Source of the DNA: an uncultured Caryophanales bacterium
Lineage (GTDB): Bacteria > Bacillota_I > Bacilli_A > Acholeplasmatales > Anaeroplasmataceae
Direction of reading: 5' to 3'
NCBI GenBank assembly: GCA_937885165.1
Contig: CAKZZJ010000181.1
Span: 1 to 28,703, forward strand
DNA: 28,703 nucleotides
This document shows positions 14,654-23,201 of this stretch, one piece after another. Position numbers and translations under genes: made by a program. Position 1 is the stretch's first letter. Every line of letters starts with the position of its first letter. Under the pieces are notes generated by a model. It did not search any database and was not told the origin of the DNA. It was given only the letters and a program-made list of their open reading frames with translations.

Positions 14654-17623
14654 TTATGCTTCTTTAGCATCTTCTAATATTTCAATTTCAAATTCTTTTG
14701 ATTCTATAAGTGTGTTATTTGCAGCAAACAATCCCATATAATAAAATTTATTATCTATTACTTTTAAATCATAATCATAATAATCTTTTTTATATGTTTT
14801 GTTTTTATATTCCAAAAACAAAGATATTCTCTGACCAATTCTAGTTATTTCAGCATATATTTCATCGCCTTCATTATAGAAGCCTTTTATTATATTGGGT
14901 TCTTTAATAATGTTAGAAAAATTTTCTTTAGAATAAAATATATTTGTTTGTGCATCAGATGTTATTAACCCTGATGCGATCTCATTTGATGATACTAAAA
15001 AATGATTATCTATCTGATTTATATAACAATCATCCCTTATCATTAGACCAAAACCTGATTGCTTGATGCCACTATATTTTAAAACTTTGATGTGTGCTTT
15101 AGCTCTAGCATTTTTATTAAGCGGAATCTTCTTAAATAAAAATGCAATCGCAGTAGAAGAAGCATTGATTTTCCCATATTTCTTTTCGCTTCCAACCAAT
15201 GCTTTATCACTATCAAATTTAGCATAAATTTTATCATCATTTGCTGGTATTATTCCATCACCAAAAATAGTTCCATAATAATCTTCTTTTTCTGATTTTA
15301 AATTGTCAGTAGGATTATATTTTTTTAAGTCGGGTGCCGTATATTTTATGAATTTAAAATCTGGATTTATTTTAATATCATCCGGTGAAGGTTTTGTTAT
15401 TTTTTTATTAACAAAGAATTTCAAGTCTGAACCTTTTTTTATGTTTTCTTTTATAAACATATAGGCAACATATTTAGCACCATAATAACTTAGATGTGTA
15501 TTGTCTACAGATGAAATTTCTGGGATTAACAAGCCATTTTTTTCGCTTTTGGCTTTAGTTATTGCGTGATGATATATAGCTTGTTCATATCCTAATTTTT
15601 TATATAATTTCATTGTGGGTTTTGTCAAATCAATGATTGATAAATCATATTTATCTTCAAGGCTTAAAATAGCTTTTTCGTAATTTCCGTTTGGTGTATC
15701 ATGAACGATTAAATCTTTGTAAACATTATCTTTTGCAAGTCTTGAAATTGGAGTTGAAACAATAACTGTGGCTCTTTTTTCAAGTGCTTTTTTTATGTAA
15801 TTATTATACAAAATATTTGTAAATGATCCTTGATAAAATTCATCCTTGTCAGCTCTTGCGAAACGAATTATATCATCATCTTTTTGATCGTTATGTCCAA
15901 AGCCAATCAACAAGAAATCTTTAGGTCTTATTTCATTAAATACTTTATTATAATTATCTTCAAGCATATAGCTTTTAGCGCTTCTTCCTGATAATGCTAG
16001 ATTGATTACTTCAATCTTATCGTTAAGATAATCTTTTAAAAATTCTGCATATCCATATCTTGGATATAAATACGCAACATCATTAAATTTTGCGAGTGTA
16101 GAATCACCAACAACAAATAATTTTCTTTTCGTGTTGACAAATTCGGTGTAGGCATAATTAAGATGCTTAATAGCGGCTGGTGATACTGATAATGAATTAA
16201 TGCCTATTTCATAAAATCTTAAAGCTATCTCTTTTGTTGATGCGAGTTCACCACATACCGATAAACTGATATTATTCTTTTTGGCGAATATTGCTACTTT
16301 TCTTAATTCCTTAAGTAAATCTTCAATATAGGTATTATATTCTGTTTCTTCGTTTCTATTTATGTTATATAATTCTTTAGTTAAGTCATTGGTTCCTATA
16401 GATATGAAATCTACATCTTTAAAATCTTCAATATTTTTTAATGCCTTTTTTGTTTCAAGCATCATGCCTATTTTAGGTAAGTTATAATTATTTTCTTGTT
16501 GAATTTTAATAACCCAATTCTTTAAATATTGAAAATCTTCTTTTGTTTCAATCATCGGAAACATTATTTTCACGTTATTCTTTTCGTTTGAAGCTAGAAT
16601 AGCTTTTACCTGATTTTCAAATATATCCTTGTTTTTCTTATATGTTTCTACACTTTTTTTGCCTACCTTTAGATAAGATATGGCTTTATCTTCTTTAACA
16701 TCAAATGTTCTAAAACATATTGGTTTATTTTTAACAAGCTTTACAGCAGAAGAATACATCTCATAATGTTCTACAAGATTATAAGGTCTCGTTGTATTCA
16801 TGAATATGAATTCTGTTCTATATAAGCCTATTTCATCAAAACCATATTCCATAGCTCTTTTTATGTCCATGTTTGTAGCAACGTTGGCCATAAATCTAAA
16901 GCCTTTATGTTTCACTGCTTTTTTAGAAAATAGTTGAAGAGAATTCATTTCTTCTTCATATCTTTTTATATCTTCTTCCGTAGGTGAAGTATTTATTTTA
17001 TCATTTCTAGTATCAAGGATAATTAAATCTTTTTCGTTTACTTCAATATTAGATATAACATATGGTATATCCCAAATTCTTGCTATAATGGCAGAATGAG
17101 AAGTGAAACCCCCTCTTTTTGTTATAATACCCAAAATGTTTTCGTGATTGTTTACTAAATATGATGGTAATATCTCGTCAGCAACCAAAATGTATTTATC
17201 TAAATCATTATTATCTCTAATATCATTGATATTATTGATTAAGATATTTGTTACATCCTCAACATCATCAGCTCTTTGTTTTAAATATATTGAATCTGAG
17301 TTAAGAAGACTTGCGATAACGAAATCCATTGATTCTTTTACTGCTTCTTCAGCACTTTTATTTTCTTCAATCTTTTTTATTACTCGTTTTTCGAGCATTG
17401 GATCAGATATCATTAGTTCTTCAACAAGCAGATATTCATTTAATTTAGGCTCTTTAACTTTTAATTCAGATAGAGTTTTTAAAGCCTGATCTCTTGCCTT
17501 GATGAATTTCTCTATTTCAGATTTTGTATCTTTTTTTTCATTTATATGTTTAATTTTCTTAATTAATTTTACTTTGCCAACTACAAAACCATTGGAAAGT
17601 ACTTCATCAATTTTATAAATCAT
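14654..17623 (-). CDS. PTS Enzyme I-like protein fused to an SGNH rhamnogalacturonan acetylesterase-like domain
   Basis: I start at the ATG at 17623, after a GGTGAAG ribosome site; the open frame reaches 12 bp further to a TTG. The product has 989 residues (numbers here count from that TTG, four higher). Residues about 5-495 are Enzyme I: HPr-binding helical region, phospho-histidine motif GGFTSHSAIIAR (His180), GLYRTEF (Arg273), RTFDV (Arg310), GTNDLT, NRNE (Arg427) and VCGELA with Cys461. The usual GGDK after RTxD is KEDK, and the last helical stretch of Enzyme I is missing. Residues about 505-735 are a CE12-like esterase: GDST (Ser512), SGRS, GFGHNDQ (Asn582) and DNTHLSYYG (Asp711, His714). 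A beta-rich domain follows (about 785-988). There is no signal peptide, so all parts should be cytoplasmic. Both catalytic sets look intact. It stands alone between two terminators. Confidence 0.88.
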   Translation of the reverse strand: MIYKIDEVLSNGFVVGKVKLIKKIKHINEKKDTKSEIEKFIKARDQALKTLSELKVKEPKLNEYLLVEELMISDPMLEKRVIKKIEENKSAEEAVKESMDFVIASLLNSDSIYLKQRADDVEDVTNILINNINDIRDNNDLDKYILVADEILPSYLVNNHENILGIITKRGGFTSHSAIIARIWDIPYVISNIEVNEKDLIILDTRNDKINTSPTEEDIKRYEEEMNSLQLFSKKAVKHKGFRFMANVATNMDIKRAMEYGFDEIGLYRTEFIFMNTTRPYNLVEHYEMYSSAVKLVKNKPICFRTFDVKEDKAISYLKVGKKSVETYKKNKDIFENQVKAILASNEKNNVKIMFPMIETKEDFQYLKNWVIKIQQENNYNLPKIGMMLETKKALKNIEDFKDVDFISIGTNDLTKELYNINRNEETEYNTYIEDLLKELRKVAIFAKKNNISLSVCGELASTKEIALRFYEIGINSLSVSPAAIKHLNYAYTEFVNTKRKLFVVGDSTLAKFNDVAYLYPRYGYAEFLKDYLNDKIEVINLALSGRSAKSYMLEDNYNKVFNEIRPKDFLLIGFGHNDQKDDDIIRFARADKDEFYQGSFTNILYNNYIKKALEKRATVIVSTPISRLAKDNVYKDLIVHDTPNGNYEKAILSLEDKYDLSIIDLTKPTMKLYKKLGYEQAIYHHAITKAKSEKNGLLIPEISSVDNTHLSYYGAKYVAYMFIKENIKKGSDLKFFVNKKITKPSPDDIKINPDFKFIKYTAPDLKKYNPTDNLKSEKEDYYGTIFGDGIIPANDDKIYAKFDSDKALVGSEKKYGKINASSTAIAFLFKKIPLNKNARAKAHIKVLKYSGIKQSGFGLMIRDDCYINQIDNHFLVSSNEIASGLITSDAQTNIFYSKENFSNIIKEPNIIKGFYNEGDEIYAEITRIGQRISLFLEYKNKTYKKDYYDYDLKVIDNKFYYMGLFAANNTLIESKEFEIEILEDAKEA

Positions 17624-17678
17624 AAACTTCACCAAATTATTAATATAATTAAATCATATAAATAATATTTATTAAAAA

Positions 17679-17692
17679 GAAAAACGTTTACA
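17679..17692 (-). promoter_or_regulatory. Candidate cre (CcpA) site upstream of the Enzyme I-esterase gene
   Basis: On the minus strand TGTAAACGTTTTTC resembles the catabolite-responsive element TGWAANCGNTNWCA, with a central CG and only the last bases deviating. It lies 56 bp upstream of the start. No convincing -35/-10 pair could be fixed here, so its position relative to the promoter is unknown. Carbon-catabolite control would suit a sugar-uptake or pectin gene. Confidence 0.4.
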
Positions 17693-17755
17693 TAACAAAA
17701 TAGAAACTGCAAAATAAATAATAAAAATTTATTAAAACGATTCTATAAAAAAACA

Positions 17756-17788
17756 GTTACTAACTTATATCGTTAGTAACCCTTTTTT
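17756..17788. terminator. Bidirectional terminator after the stomatin-NfeD operon
   Basis: GTTACTAAC (17756-17764) and GTTAGTAAC (17772-17780) form a perfect 9-bp stem with a 7-base loop. Seven T residues follow on the minus strand and CCTTTTTT on the plus strand. It serves the minus-strand operon ending at 17838 and shields the Enzyme I-esterase gene. Confidence 0.85.
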
Positions 17789-17837
17789 CTATGAAATGAA
17801 CAAATAAATATTAAACATACTAGTATCGTTATAAAAA

Positions 17838-18779
17838 TTATTTTTCAGTAACTACTTCTTTAATTGTCGTTGCTAAAGAAGCAACGTTTTGTAAATCTGA
17901 TGGAACAATAATTTTTGTTGCCTTTCCATCAGCAACTTTTCCTAATGCTTCATATGAGCGTAATGTTAAAACTTCTTTTGATGGTTTTGCATTATTGATA
18001 TATTCTATACCTTTTGCTTCTGCTTCCTTTAACATTAATATACCATCTGCTTCAGCCTTTTTAACCTTTAATATACTTTCTGCCTCTGCTTCTGCTTTCT
18101 TTATTGTTGCTTGCTTTTCAGCTTCAGCATTTAATATGGCTGCTTCTTTATGACCTTCTGCAATTGTTATTGCTGAGGTTTTTTCTCCTTCGGCAAGTAA
18201 TATTTTTTCTCTCTTTTCGCGTTCAGCACGCATCTGACGTTCCATTGCGTTTTGAATATCTTTTGGGGGTAAGATGTTTTTGACTTCAACTCTTGTTACT
18301 TTAATTCCCCATGGATCTGTTGCTTCATCCAAAATCAGACGCATTCTATTATTTATAATATCGCGTGATGTTAATGTTTCATCTAAATCCAAATCACCAA
18401 TAATATTACGCAAAGTAGTAGAAGTTAATGCTTCAATACCTGCGATAGGATTTTCAACACCATAAGTATATAATTTTGGATCTGTTACACTAAAGAACAC
18501 TACTGTATCAATCTGCATTGTTACGTTATCTTTGGTAATAACTGGTTGAGGTGGAAAATCATATATTTGTTCCTTCATTGAAACAACCTTTGCAATTCTT
18601 TCAACAAAAGGAACTAATAAGTGAATACCTGTAGACCAAGTACATTTATAAGCACCTAATCTTTCAATAATATATTTATTTGTCTGTTTAACAATTTTTA
18701 TATGTGATACAAATACAATAATTACTAATAATACAAAAATTGATGCGATAACTACTCCAACAATTCCTCCTACTGACAT
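17838..18779 (-). CDS. SPFH (stomatin/prohibitin) membrane protein, QmcA / paraslipin type
   Basis: The 313-residue product has one N-terminal membrane helix (about residues 5-27) and an SPFH domain: IERLGAYKCTWSTGIHLLVPFVERI, QIYDFPPQPVITKDNV, and LRNIIGDLDLDETLTSRDIIN. An alanine- and glutamate-rich coiled coil follows (AEAEKQATIKKAEAEAESILKVKKAEADG). Such proteins oligomerise on the membrane as scaffolds that organise lipid microdomains or regulate membrane proteases. The NfeD gene lies two bases upstream on the same strand; that pairing is conserved, NfeD being the usual partner of stomatin-like proteins. An AAGGAAGG ribosome site that overlaps the end of nfeD precedes the ATG. Confidence 0.94.
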   Translation of the reverse strand: MSVGGIVGVVIASIFVLLVIIVFVSHIKIVKQTNKYIIERLGAYKCTWSTGIHLLVPFVERIAKVVSMKEQIYDFPPQPVITKDNVTMQIDTVVFFSVTDPKLYTYGVENPIAGIEALTSTTLRNIIGDLDLDETLTSRDIINNRMRLILDEATDPWGIKVTRVEVKNILPPKDIQNAMERQMRAEREKREKILLAEGEKTSAITIAEGHKEAAILNAEAEKQATIKKAEAEAESILKVKKAEADGILMLKEAEAKGIEYINNAKPSKEVLTLRSYEALGKVADGKATKIIVPSDLQNVASLATTIKEVVTEK

Positions 18780-18781
18780 TT

Positions 18782-19276
18782 TTAATTACCTTCCTTTTCT
18801 TCTTTTTTTACATATAATCTATTACCTATGATTTTAGTAACGACTACTCTTTCTTCTTTTTCTATTTCGCTTCCATCTTCAGAAAGACAACTCCATATAA
18901 CTGAATCTATTCTGACTTCTCCAGCATCAAGTTCTTTTATTTCTTTTAATATAACACCTTTTTTACCAACAATTGCGTCTACATTCATGCGTTCTTCTTT
19001 TTGATTTTTAAGAAGTATTTTTTTAGATAATGGTCTTAAGGAAACTAATAGTACAATTGATACTACGAAAAAAACAATTATTTCTACAAAAAATGGTACG
19101 TTTGGTATATATGTGAATATTAATGCAGCAACTGCGCCTCCACAGAACCAAACTGAAGTAAGCGATTGTGTAGAAAGTTCAACAATTAAAGCTAAAACAA
19201 AAACCGATAGCCATACACTCATCATGATAATATTGATTGTTGATTCTGATAATTCAACAGTTTCTAAAAATAACAT
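18782..19276 (-). CDS. NfeD-like membrane protein
   Basis: The 164-residue product has three or so membrane helices (about 15-32, 40-57 and 62-82). A cytoplasmic C-terminal OB-fold domain (about 100-160) follows, in the pattern VGKKGVILKEIKELDAGEVRIDSVIWSCLSEDG, ending in VVVTKIIGNRLYVKK. This is the short form of NfeD without the ClpP-like protease domain. It pairs with stomatin-type proteins and is expected to bind the neighbouring SPFH protein. The ATG follows AAGGAAG. A weak extended -10-like TGGTAAAAT lies on the minus strand about 20 bp before the ribosome site and may be the operon promoter. Confidence 0.9.
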   Translation of the reverse strand: MLFLETVELSESTINIIMMSVWLSVFVLALIVELSTQSLTSVWFCGGAVAALIFTYIPNVPFFVEIIVFFVVSIVLLVSLRPLSKKILLKNQKEERMNVDAIVGKKGVILKEIKELDAGEVRIDSVIWSCLSEDGSEIEKEERVVVTKIIGNRLYVKKEEKEGN

Positions 19277-19363
19277 TTCATCATCTTCCTTTCCTTTATT
19301 ATTTTACCACAAACAAAATATCACATAAAGAAAAATCGGTATAACCAGAATATAAATCGAACG

Positions 19364-20659
19364 TTATTCTAGCTTACCGATGCTAAATTCTTTAATAGGC
19401 ATTTTTAAAAATAAAATTGATAATAATGATAAAGTTATTTGAATTATCAAAAATCCGACCCAGACACCTAAAACACCAATAAAATATGTTAATAAAAGAA
19501 GAACTAATGGCGTAATAATTGGTTCAATTATTACAACTAAATTAGCTTTATTTGACAAATCTGTAGAATAATATCTTGCGGCAAAAATTCTGATTATTCC
19601 GATAAACACAAAACTGCTAATAAAATATACATATCCTGCATCATATATTTCTTTAGCTTTAGGATCATTTAAATTAAAAATAGCAGCAACTGGATTTTTA
19701 AGAAATGTAAAAATAATTGATAAAATTCCTAATAATAAAAATAGTATCCAAAGCGTATTATAAAAATAAGCTTTTATTTTATTATCTTTTAAGCCGTAGT
19801 GATATGTAAGAAGTGGCTGAACCCCATCAGATACACCTATTGCAATATATTGTGGTATATAAACTATATACGCAAATACTGTATAAGCTGCAACGGCATC
19901 ATTTCCGCCATTTTTTAATGCAAATAAATTATAAATAATAATTATGAATGATGCTGAATAATTTAATATAAACGGAGCGATTGCTTTTAAAATTAATTTA
20001 AGCATATATTTAAAATCTAATTCTTTAGATAATTTTAAATTTTTATTATAAATTAAAACAATCAAACACAATATAAATGCTAAAGCCTGACCCAAAACAG
20101 AGGCAATAGCGGCTCCATATAACTCTAACTCAAATTTATATATGAATAAATAATCACCTAAGAAATTAAATCCTGTAGTTATAATAAGTATTAAAGCGGC
20201 AGATTTAACATGAGAAAAGTTTCTCATTATTGGAATTAACATCGCTCCAAATAATTCAAAGAATGATCCATAAATTATTACCTGAATATAGCTTTTCGCA
20301 TAATTCATTGTTTCATCTGTTGCCCCAATTAATCTTAAAAGTGGTTCAATATAAAAAAGAAAAGTAAACGAAAAAAGCACAAAGAAAATGCCTAAAATCA
20401 GGGTATTAGTTAAACACTTTTTTATTTTTTCTTCTTCTCCTTTAGCTCTGTAATAAGAAATAAATATTCCGCTTGATGTGCCTAAAGAAACACCGAAAGC
20501 AATAATTATGGCTGTTATCGGCCAGGCAATATTTATTGCTGCAAGACCAAGTTCCCCCATCTTATTACCGATAAAAAAGCCGTCAACTACAACATATAAT
20601 CCTGTAAATAATGTAGCTATCATTGAAGGAAGAATGTTTTTTAAAATATCTTTATACAT
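19364..20659 (-). CDS. MATE family multidrug/Na+ antiporter-like efflux protein
   Basis: I take the ATG at 20659 (431 residues, MYKDILKNILPSM), though in-frame starts exist 12 and 15 bp upstream; GGTG precedes the chosen codon. The protein has the MATE layout of about twelve membrane helices in two homologous halves. Characteristic stretches are TGLYVVVDGFFIGNKMGELGLAAINIAWP in helix 1-2 and an equivalent SDGVQPLLTYHYG in the second half. MATE proteins export drugs, cationic compounds or metabolites using Na+ or H+ gradients; the substrate cannot be told. A clear promoter lies upstream. No regulator gene is adjacent. Confidence 0.92.
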   Translation of the reverse strand: MYKDILKNILPSMIATLFTGLYVVVDGFFIGNKMGELGLAAINIAWPITAIIIAFGVSLGTSSGIFISYYRAKGEEEKIKKCLTNTLILGIFFVLFSFTFLFYIEPLLRLIGATDETMNYAKSYIQVIIYGSFFELFGAMLIPIMRNFSHVKSAALILIITTGFNFLGDYLFIYKFELELYGAAIASVLGQALAFILCLIVLIYNKNLKLSKELDFKYMLKLILKAIAPFILNYSASFIIIIYNLFALKNGGNDAVAAYTVFAYIVYIPQYIAIGVSDGVQPLLTYHYGLKDNKIKAYFYNTLWILFLLLGILSIIFTFLKNPVAAIFNLNDPKAKEIYDAGYVYFISSFVFIGIIRIFAARYYSTDLSNKANLVVIIEPIITPLVLLLLTYFIGVLGVWVGFLIIQITLSLLSILFLKMPIKEFSIGKLE

Positions 20660-20688
20660 AATTAACACCATCAAAACAATCTTATAAT

Positions 20689-20717
20689 ATTATAATTAAA
20701 GCATTAAAAATCATCAA
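20689..20717 (-). promoter_or_regulatory. Sigma-A-type promoter for the MATE gene
   Basis: On the minus strand TTGATG (20712-20717) is 17 bp from a perfect TATAAT (20689-20694), 29 bp before the start codon. A 7-bp inverted repeat (AAGCATT 20699-20705, AATGCTT 20716-20722) spans the spacer and touches the -35, and could be an operator. Confidence 0.75.
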
Positions 20718-20901
20718 TGCTTATATAGGGGAATTTAATTTTTTTCTTTAATTAATTATAACATTTATTTTCATAATATTTATATATTTTATCTTGTTTT
20801 TTGTGATTTTTATAAATGATTTTGTTGGTTTGATAAACTTTTTTGTTTTTATTATTTATCTTAAATTATAATTCATAATAGATTTTAAATATTAAAAGAA
20901 G

Positions 20902-20907
20902 TATAAT
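20902..20907 (+). promoter_or_regulatory. -10 element before the Pr6Pr-like membrane gene
   Basis: A perfect TATAAT lies 24 bp before the start codon, with a partial -35 (TAGATT, 20879-20884) at 17 bp spacing. The upstream interval 20723-20901 is very A/T-rich and shows nothing else I can name. Confidence 0.5.
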
Positions 20908-20931
20908 AATAACAAAGGAAATTTTAGGACA

Positions 20932-21591
20932 ATGAAAAGAAATTTAATCGTTTCAACAATATTAAATTATATTAATTTTATATTTATTTTAATAATCGGA
21001 ATAATATCTTTAGTTGAAAATCCTAAATCAATAAGAATGTTCACGGTTGAATCTAATTTGCTTTCCGGGCTTGCCTCAATAATAGTTGCGGTATTTTCAA
21101 CTTTAATTTTAGCAAAAAAGAAAAATGAAATTCCGCTTTGTGTTAAAGTTGCTAAAATGGCCACAACAACAGGAGTAACATTGACTTTCTTTACAGTTGT
21201 TTTTTATCTTGGTTTTGTTGCTGTAGGTGAGGGTTATAGTTATTTTACATTATTTAAGGGGAATAATTTCTTCTTTCATTTTTTATGCCCTGTTATCGCA
21301 ATAATTTCCTTTATTTTCTTTGAAAAAGGAAAAGATATTAAATATAAATTAACTTTCTTTAATATATCACATGTATCATGTTATATCGTGTTTTATATAA
21401 CAAATGTACTGACTCATTTAAAGAGCGATGGTACAGTAGATAGGAAATATGATTGGTATTATTTTGTAATTGGTGGTAACTGGACTATAGGAATAGTTGC
21501 CTTTCTCATGCTTGGTATTACCTATTTGTTAGGCCTTTTGCTTTGGTTCTTAAATAGGAGTTTTATCAAAGAGAAAAATCTATTTGAGTAA
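20932..21591 (+). CDS. Six-helix membrane protein, Pr6Pr-like
   Basis: The 219-residue product has six predicted membrane helices (about 7-26, 42-62, 76-97, 114-130, 145-163 and 180-208). The pattern FTVESNLLSG in the second helix, HFLCPVIAI in the fourth, and YDWYYF before the last helix resembles the Pr6Pr family of small membrane proteins, whose function is unknown. No catalytic motif is evident. The ATG follows TTAGGAC. It precedes asnS but is separated from it by that gene's own promoter and leader, so it is probably a monocistronic unit. Confidence 0.75.
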   Translation: MKRNLIVSTILNYINFIFILIIGIISLVENPKSIRMFTVESNLLSGLASIIVAVFSTLILAKKKNEIPLCVKVAKMATTTGVTLTFFTVVFYLGFVAVGEGYSYFTLFKGNNFFFHFLCPVIAIISFIFFEKGKDIKYKLTFFNISHVSCYIVFYITNVLTHLKSDGTVDRKYDWYYFVIGGNWTIGIVAFLMLGITYLLGLLLWFLNRSFIKEKNLFE

Positions 21592-21631
21592 TTTATTTTT
21601 TTTATAAAAATCCTTTTAAAAAAATAGTTAT

Positions 21632-21703
21632 TATAATATAATAATAACGAGCGATAAAAAGGAATCAAATACTTTTCCTTAGGCTTTTGCTTAAGGATTT
21701 TTT
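21632..21703 (+). promoter_or_regulatory. asnS promoter -10 and leader with intrinsic terminator (attenuator-like)
   Basis: Two overlapping TATAAT hexamers (21632-21637 and 21637-21642) lack a good -35. About 35 bases further a 9-bp stem with a TTTT loop (21676-21684 with 21689-21697, one G-U pair) is followed by six T residues at 21698-21703, a canonical terminator, yet it lies upstream of the asnS start at 21726. AAGGAA (21659-21664) can pair with TTCCTT (21675-21680), which would break the terminator stem. No T-box signature (AGGGTGGNACCGCG) is present, and the leader is too short for a T-box. Alternatively the hairpin ends transcription from the preceding gene. Confidence 0.55.
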
Positions 21704-21725
21704 AATAACAAGGAGTAGTAAAAAA

Positions 21726-23108
21726 ATGAAAAGGGAAAAAATCAAAATTCTTTTTGATAAAAAAGAAACTATAGATGAAGCTTTAGTTCTAGGTTGGGTT
21801 AGAACCAATAGAGCACAAGCTCAGTTTGGTTTTCTAACAGTTAACGATGGCTCTACAATTTTAAATTTACAAGTAGTTTACGATGAAAAATTAAAAAATT
21901 TTGAAGAAATATCTAAATTTAGAGCCGGTATGAGCATTAGAGTTGTAGGTAAAATTATATTGACACCTAACGCCAAACAGCCACTTGAAATGCACGCAAC
22001 TGAAGTTGAAATGTTAGGTGATTCAGCACTTGATTATCCAATTCAACCAAAGCGTCATTCATTAGAATTTTTAAGAGAGAATGCTCACTTAAGAGGAAGA
22101 ACAAATACATTTAATGCAGTATTTAGAATCAGAAGCGTAGCCGCTATGGCAATTCACACTTATTTCCAGCAAAACGGTTATTTATATGTTCATACACCAT
22201 TAATAACTTGTGCTGATTGTGAAGGTTCTAATCAAATGTTTAAGGTTACAACATTTGATTTAAACAACATTCCAAAGACAGAGGATGGTTTAGTTGACTA
22301 TTCAAAAGATTTATTTGGTAAAAATGCATTTATAACAGGATCTGGTCAGTTACATGGCGAAACCTTCGCAATGGCTTTTTCTGATATTTATACTTTTGGT
22401 CCAACATTCAGAACAGAAAATTCAAATACCAAAATTCACGCTAATGAATTCTGGATGATTGAACCTGAGATGGCTTTTTGCGATTTAGAAGGTTTAATGG
22501 ATATTGAAGAAGAAATGCTAAAGTTCGTTGTTAAATATGTCTTGGATAACGCAAATGCTGAAATTGATTTTTGTGATCAATTTATTGAACATGGACTAAA
22601 AGAAAAATTAAATAAAGTTCTAAATTCTAATTTTGTAAGAATTACTCATAAAGAAGCCATTGATATTTTGCTTGCTGCAAAACAAAAATGGGAATTCAAA
22701 CCAAGCTATCTTGATGATATCGCTAAAGAACATGAAAAATATTTATTAGATCATTTTAATGGTCCTGTATTCGTAAAAGACTGGCCTAAAGATATTAAAG
22801 CCTGGTATATGAAGGATAACGATGATGGCAAAACCGTTGCTGCAGTTGATTTATTAGTTCCTGGATCAGGAGAATTAATGGGCGGAAGTCAAAGAGAAGA
22901 AAATTTAGATGTCTTACTTAAAAAGATGGAAATACACCACATTGATAAAGATACAGTTGACTGGTATTTGGATACAAGAAGATATGGTGGCTGTATACAT
23001 TCAGGCTTTGGTTTAGGTTTTGAAAGATTAATTATGTATCTTACCGGAGTAGATAATATAAGAGACACAATTCCTTTCCCAAGAACACCAAAGAATTGTG
23101 ATTTTTAA
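21726..23108 (+). CDS. asnS: Asparaginyl-tRNA synthetase
   Basis: The start is placed at 21726, after AAGGAG (21711-21716), and not at the in-frame ATG at 21687, which lies within the leader hairpin. The 460-residue protein attaches asparagine to tRNA-Asn. It has the N-terminal OB-fold anticodon-binding domain (VLGWVRTNRAQAQFGFLTVNDGS) and a class IIb catalytic core. Motifs are YPIQPKRHSLEFLRENAHLRGRT, motif 2 around FGPTFRTENSNTKIHANEFWMIEPEMAF, and motif 3 GFGLGFERLIMYLTG. The NTKIHANEFWM sequence and GSNQMF favour AsnRS over AspRS. Length and motifs are normal. Confidence 0.96.
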   Translation: MKREKIKILFDKKETIDEALVLGWVRTNRAQAQFGFLTVNDGSTILNLQVVYDEKLKNFEEISKFRAGMSIRVVGKIILTPNAKQPLEMHATEVEMLGDSALDYPIQPKRHSLEFLRENAHLRGRTNTFNAVFRIRSVAAMAIHTYFQQNGYLYVHTPLITCADCEGSNQMFKVTTFDLNNIPKTEDGLVDYSKDLFGKNAFITGSGQLHGETFAMAFSDIYTFGPTFRTENSNTKIHANEFWMIEPEMAFCDLEGLMDIEEEMLKFVVKYVLDNANAEIDFCDQFIEHGLKEKLNKVLNSNFVRITHKEAIDILLAAKQKWEFKPSYLDDIAKEHEKYLLDHFNGPVFVKDWPKDIKAWYMKDNDDGKTVAAVDLLVPGSGELMGGSQREENLDVLLKKMEIHHIDKDTVDWYLDTRRYGGCIHSGFGLGFERLIMYLTGVDNIRDTIPFPRTPKNCDF

Positions 23109-23201
23109 AATTAAAAGCTAAATCCAATTAATTTATAAAATGGTATATCTTTAAATGATATAAACGATAAATTTCATTCTTTTTGTTTATTATAAAATTT
23201 A

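Noticed and set aside
21687..21725. Longer asnS start at 21687
   Set aside because: That ATG... frame begins in the loop of the leader terminator, has no ribosome site, and adds 13 residues absent from the family; AAGGAG supports 21726.
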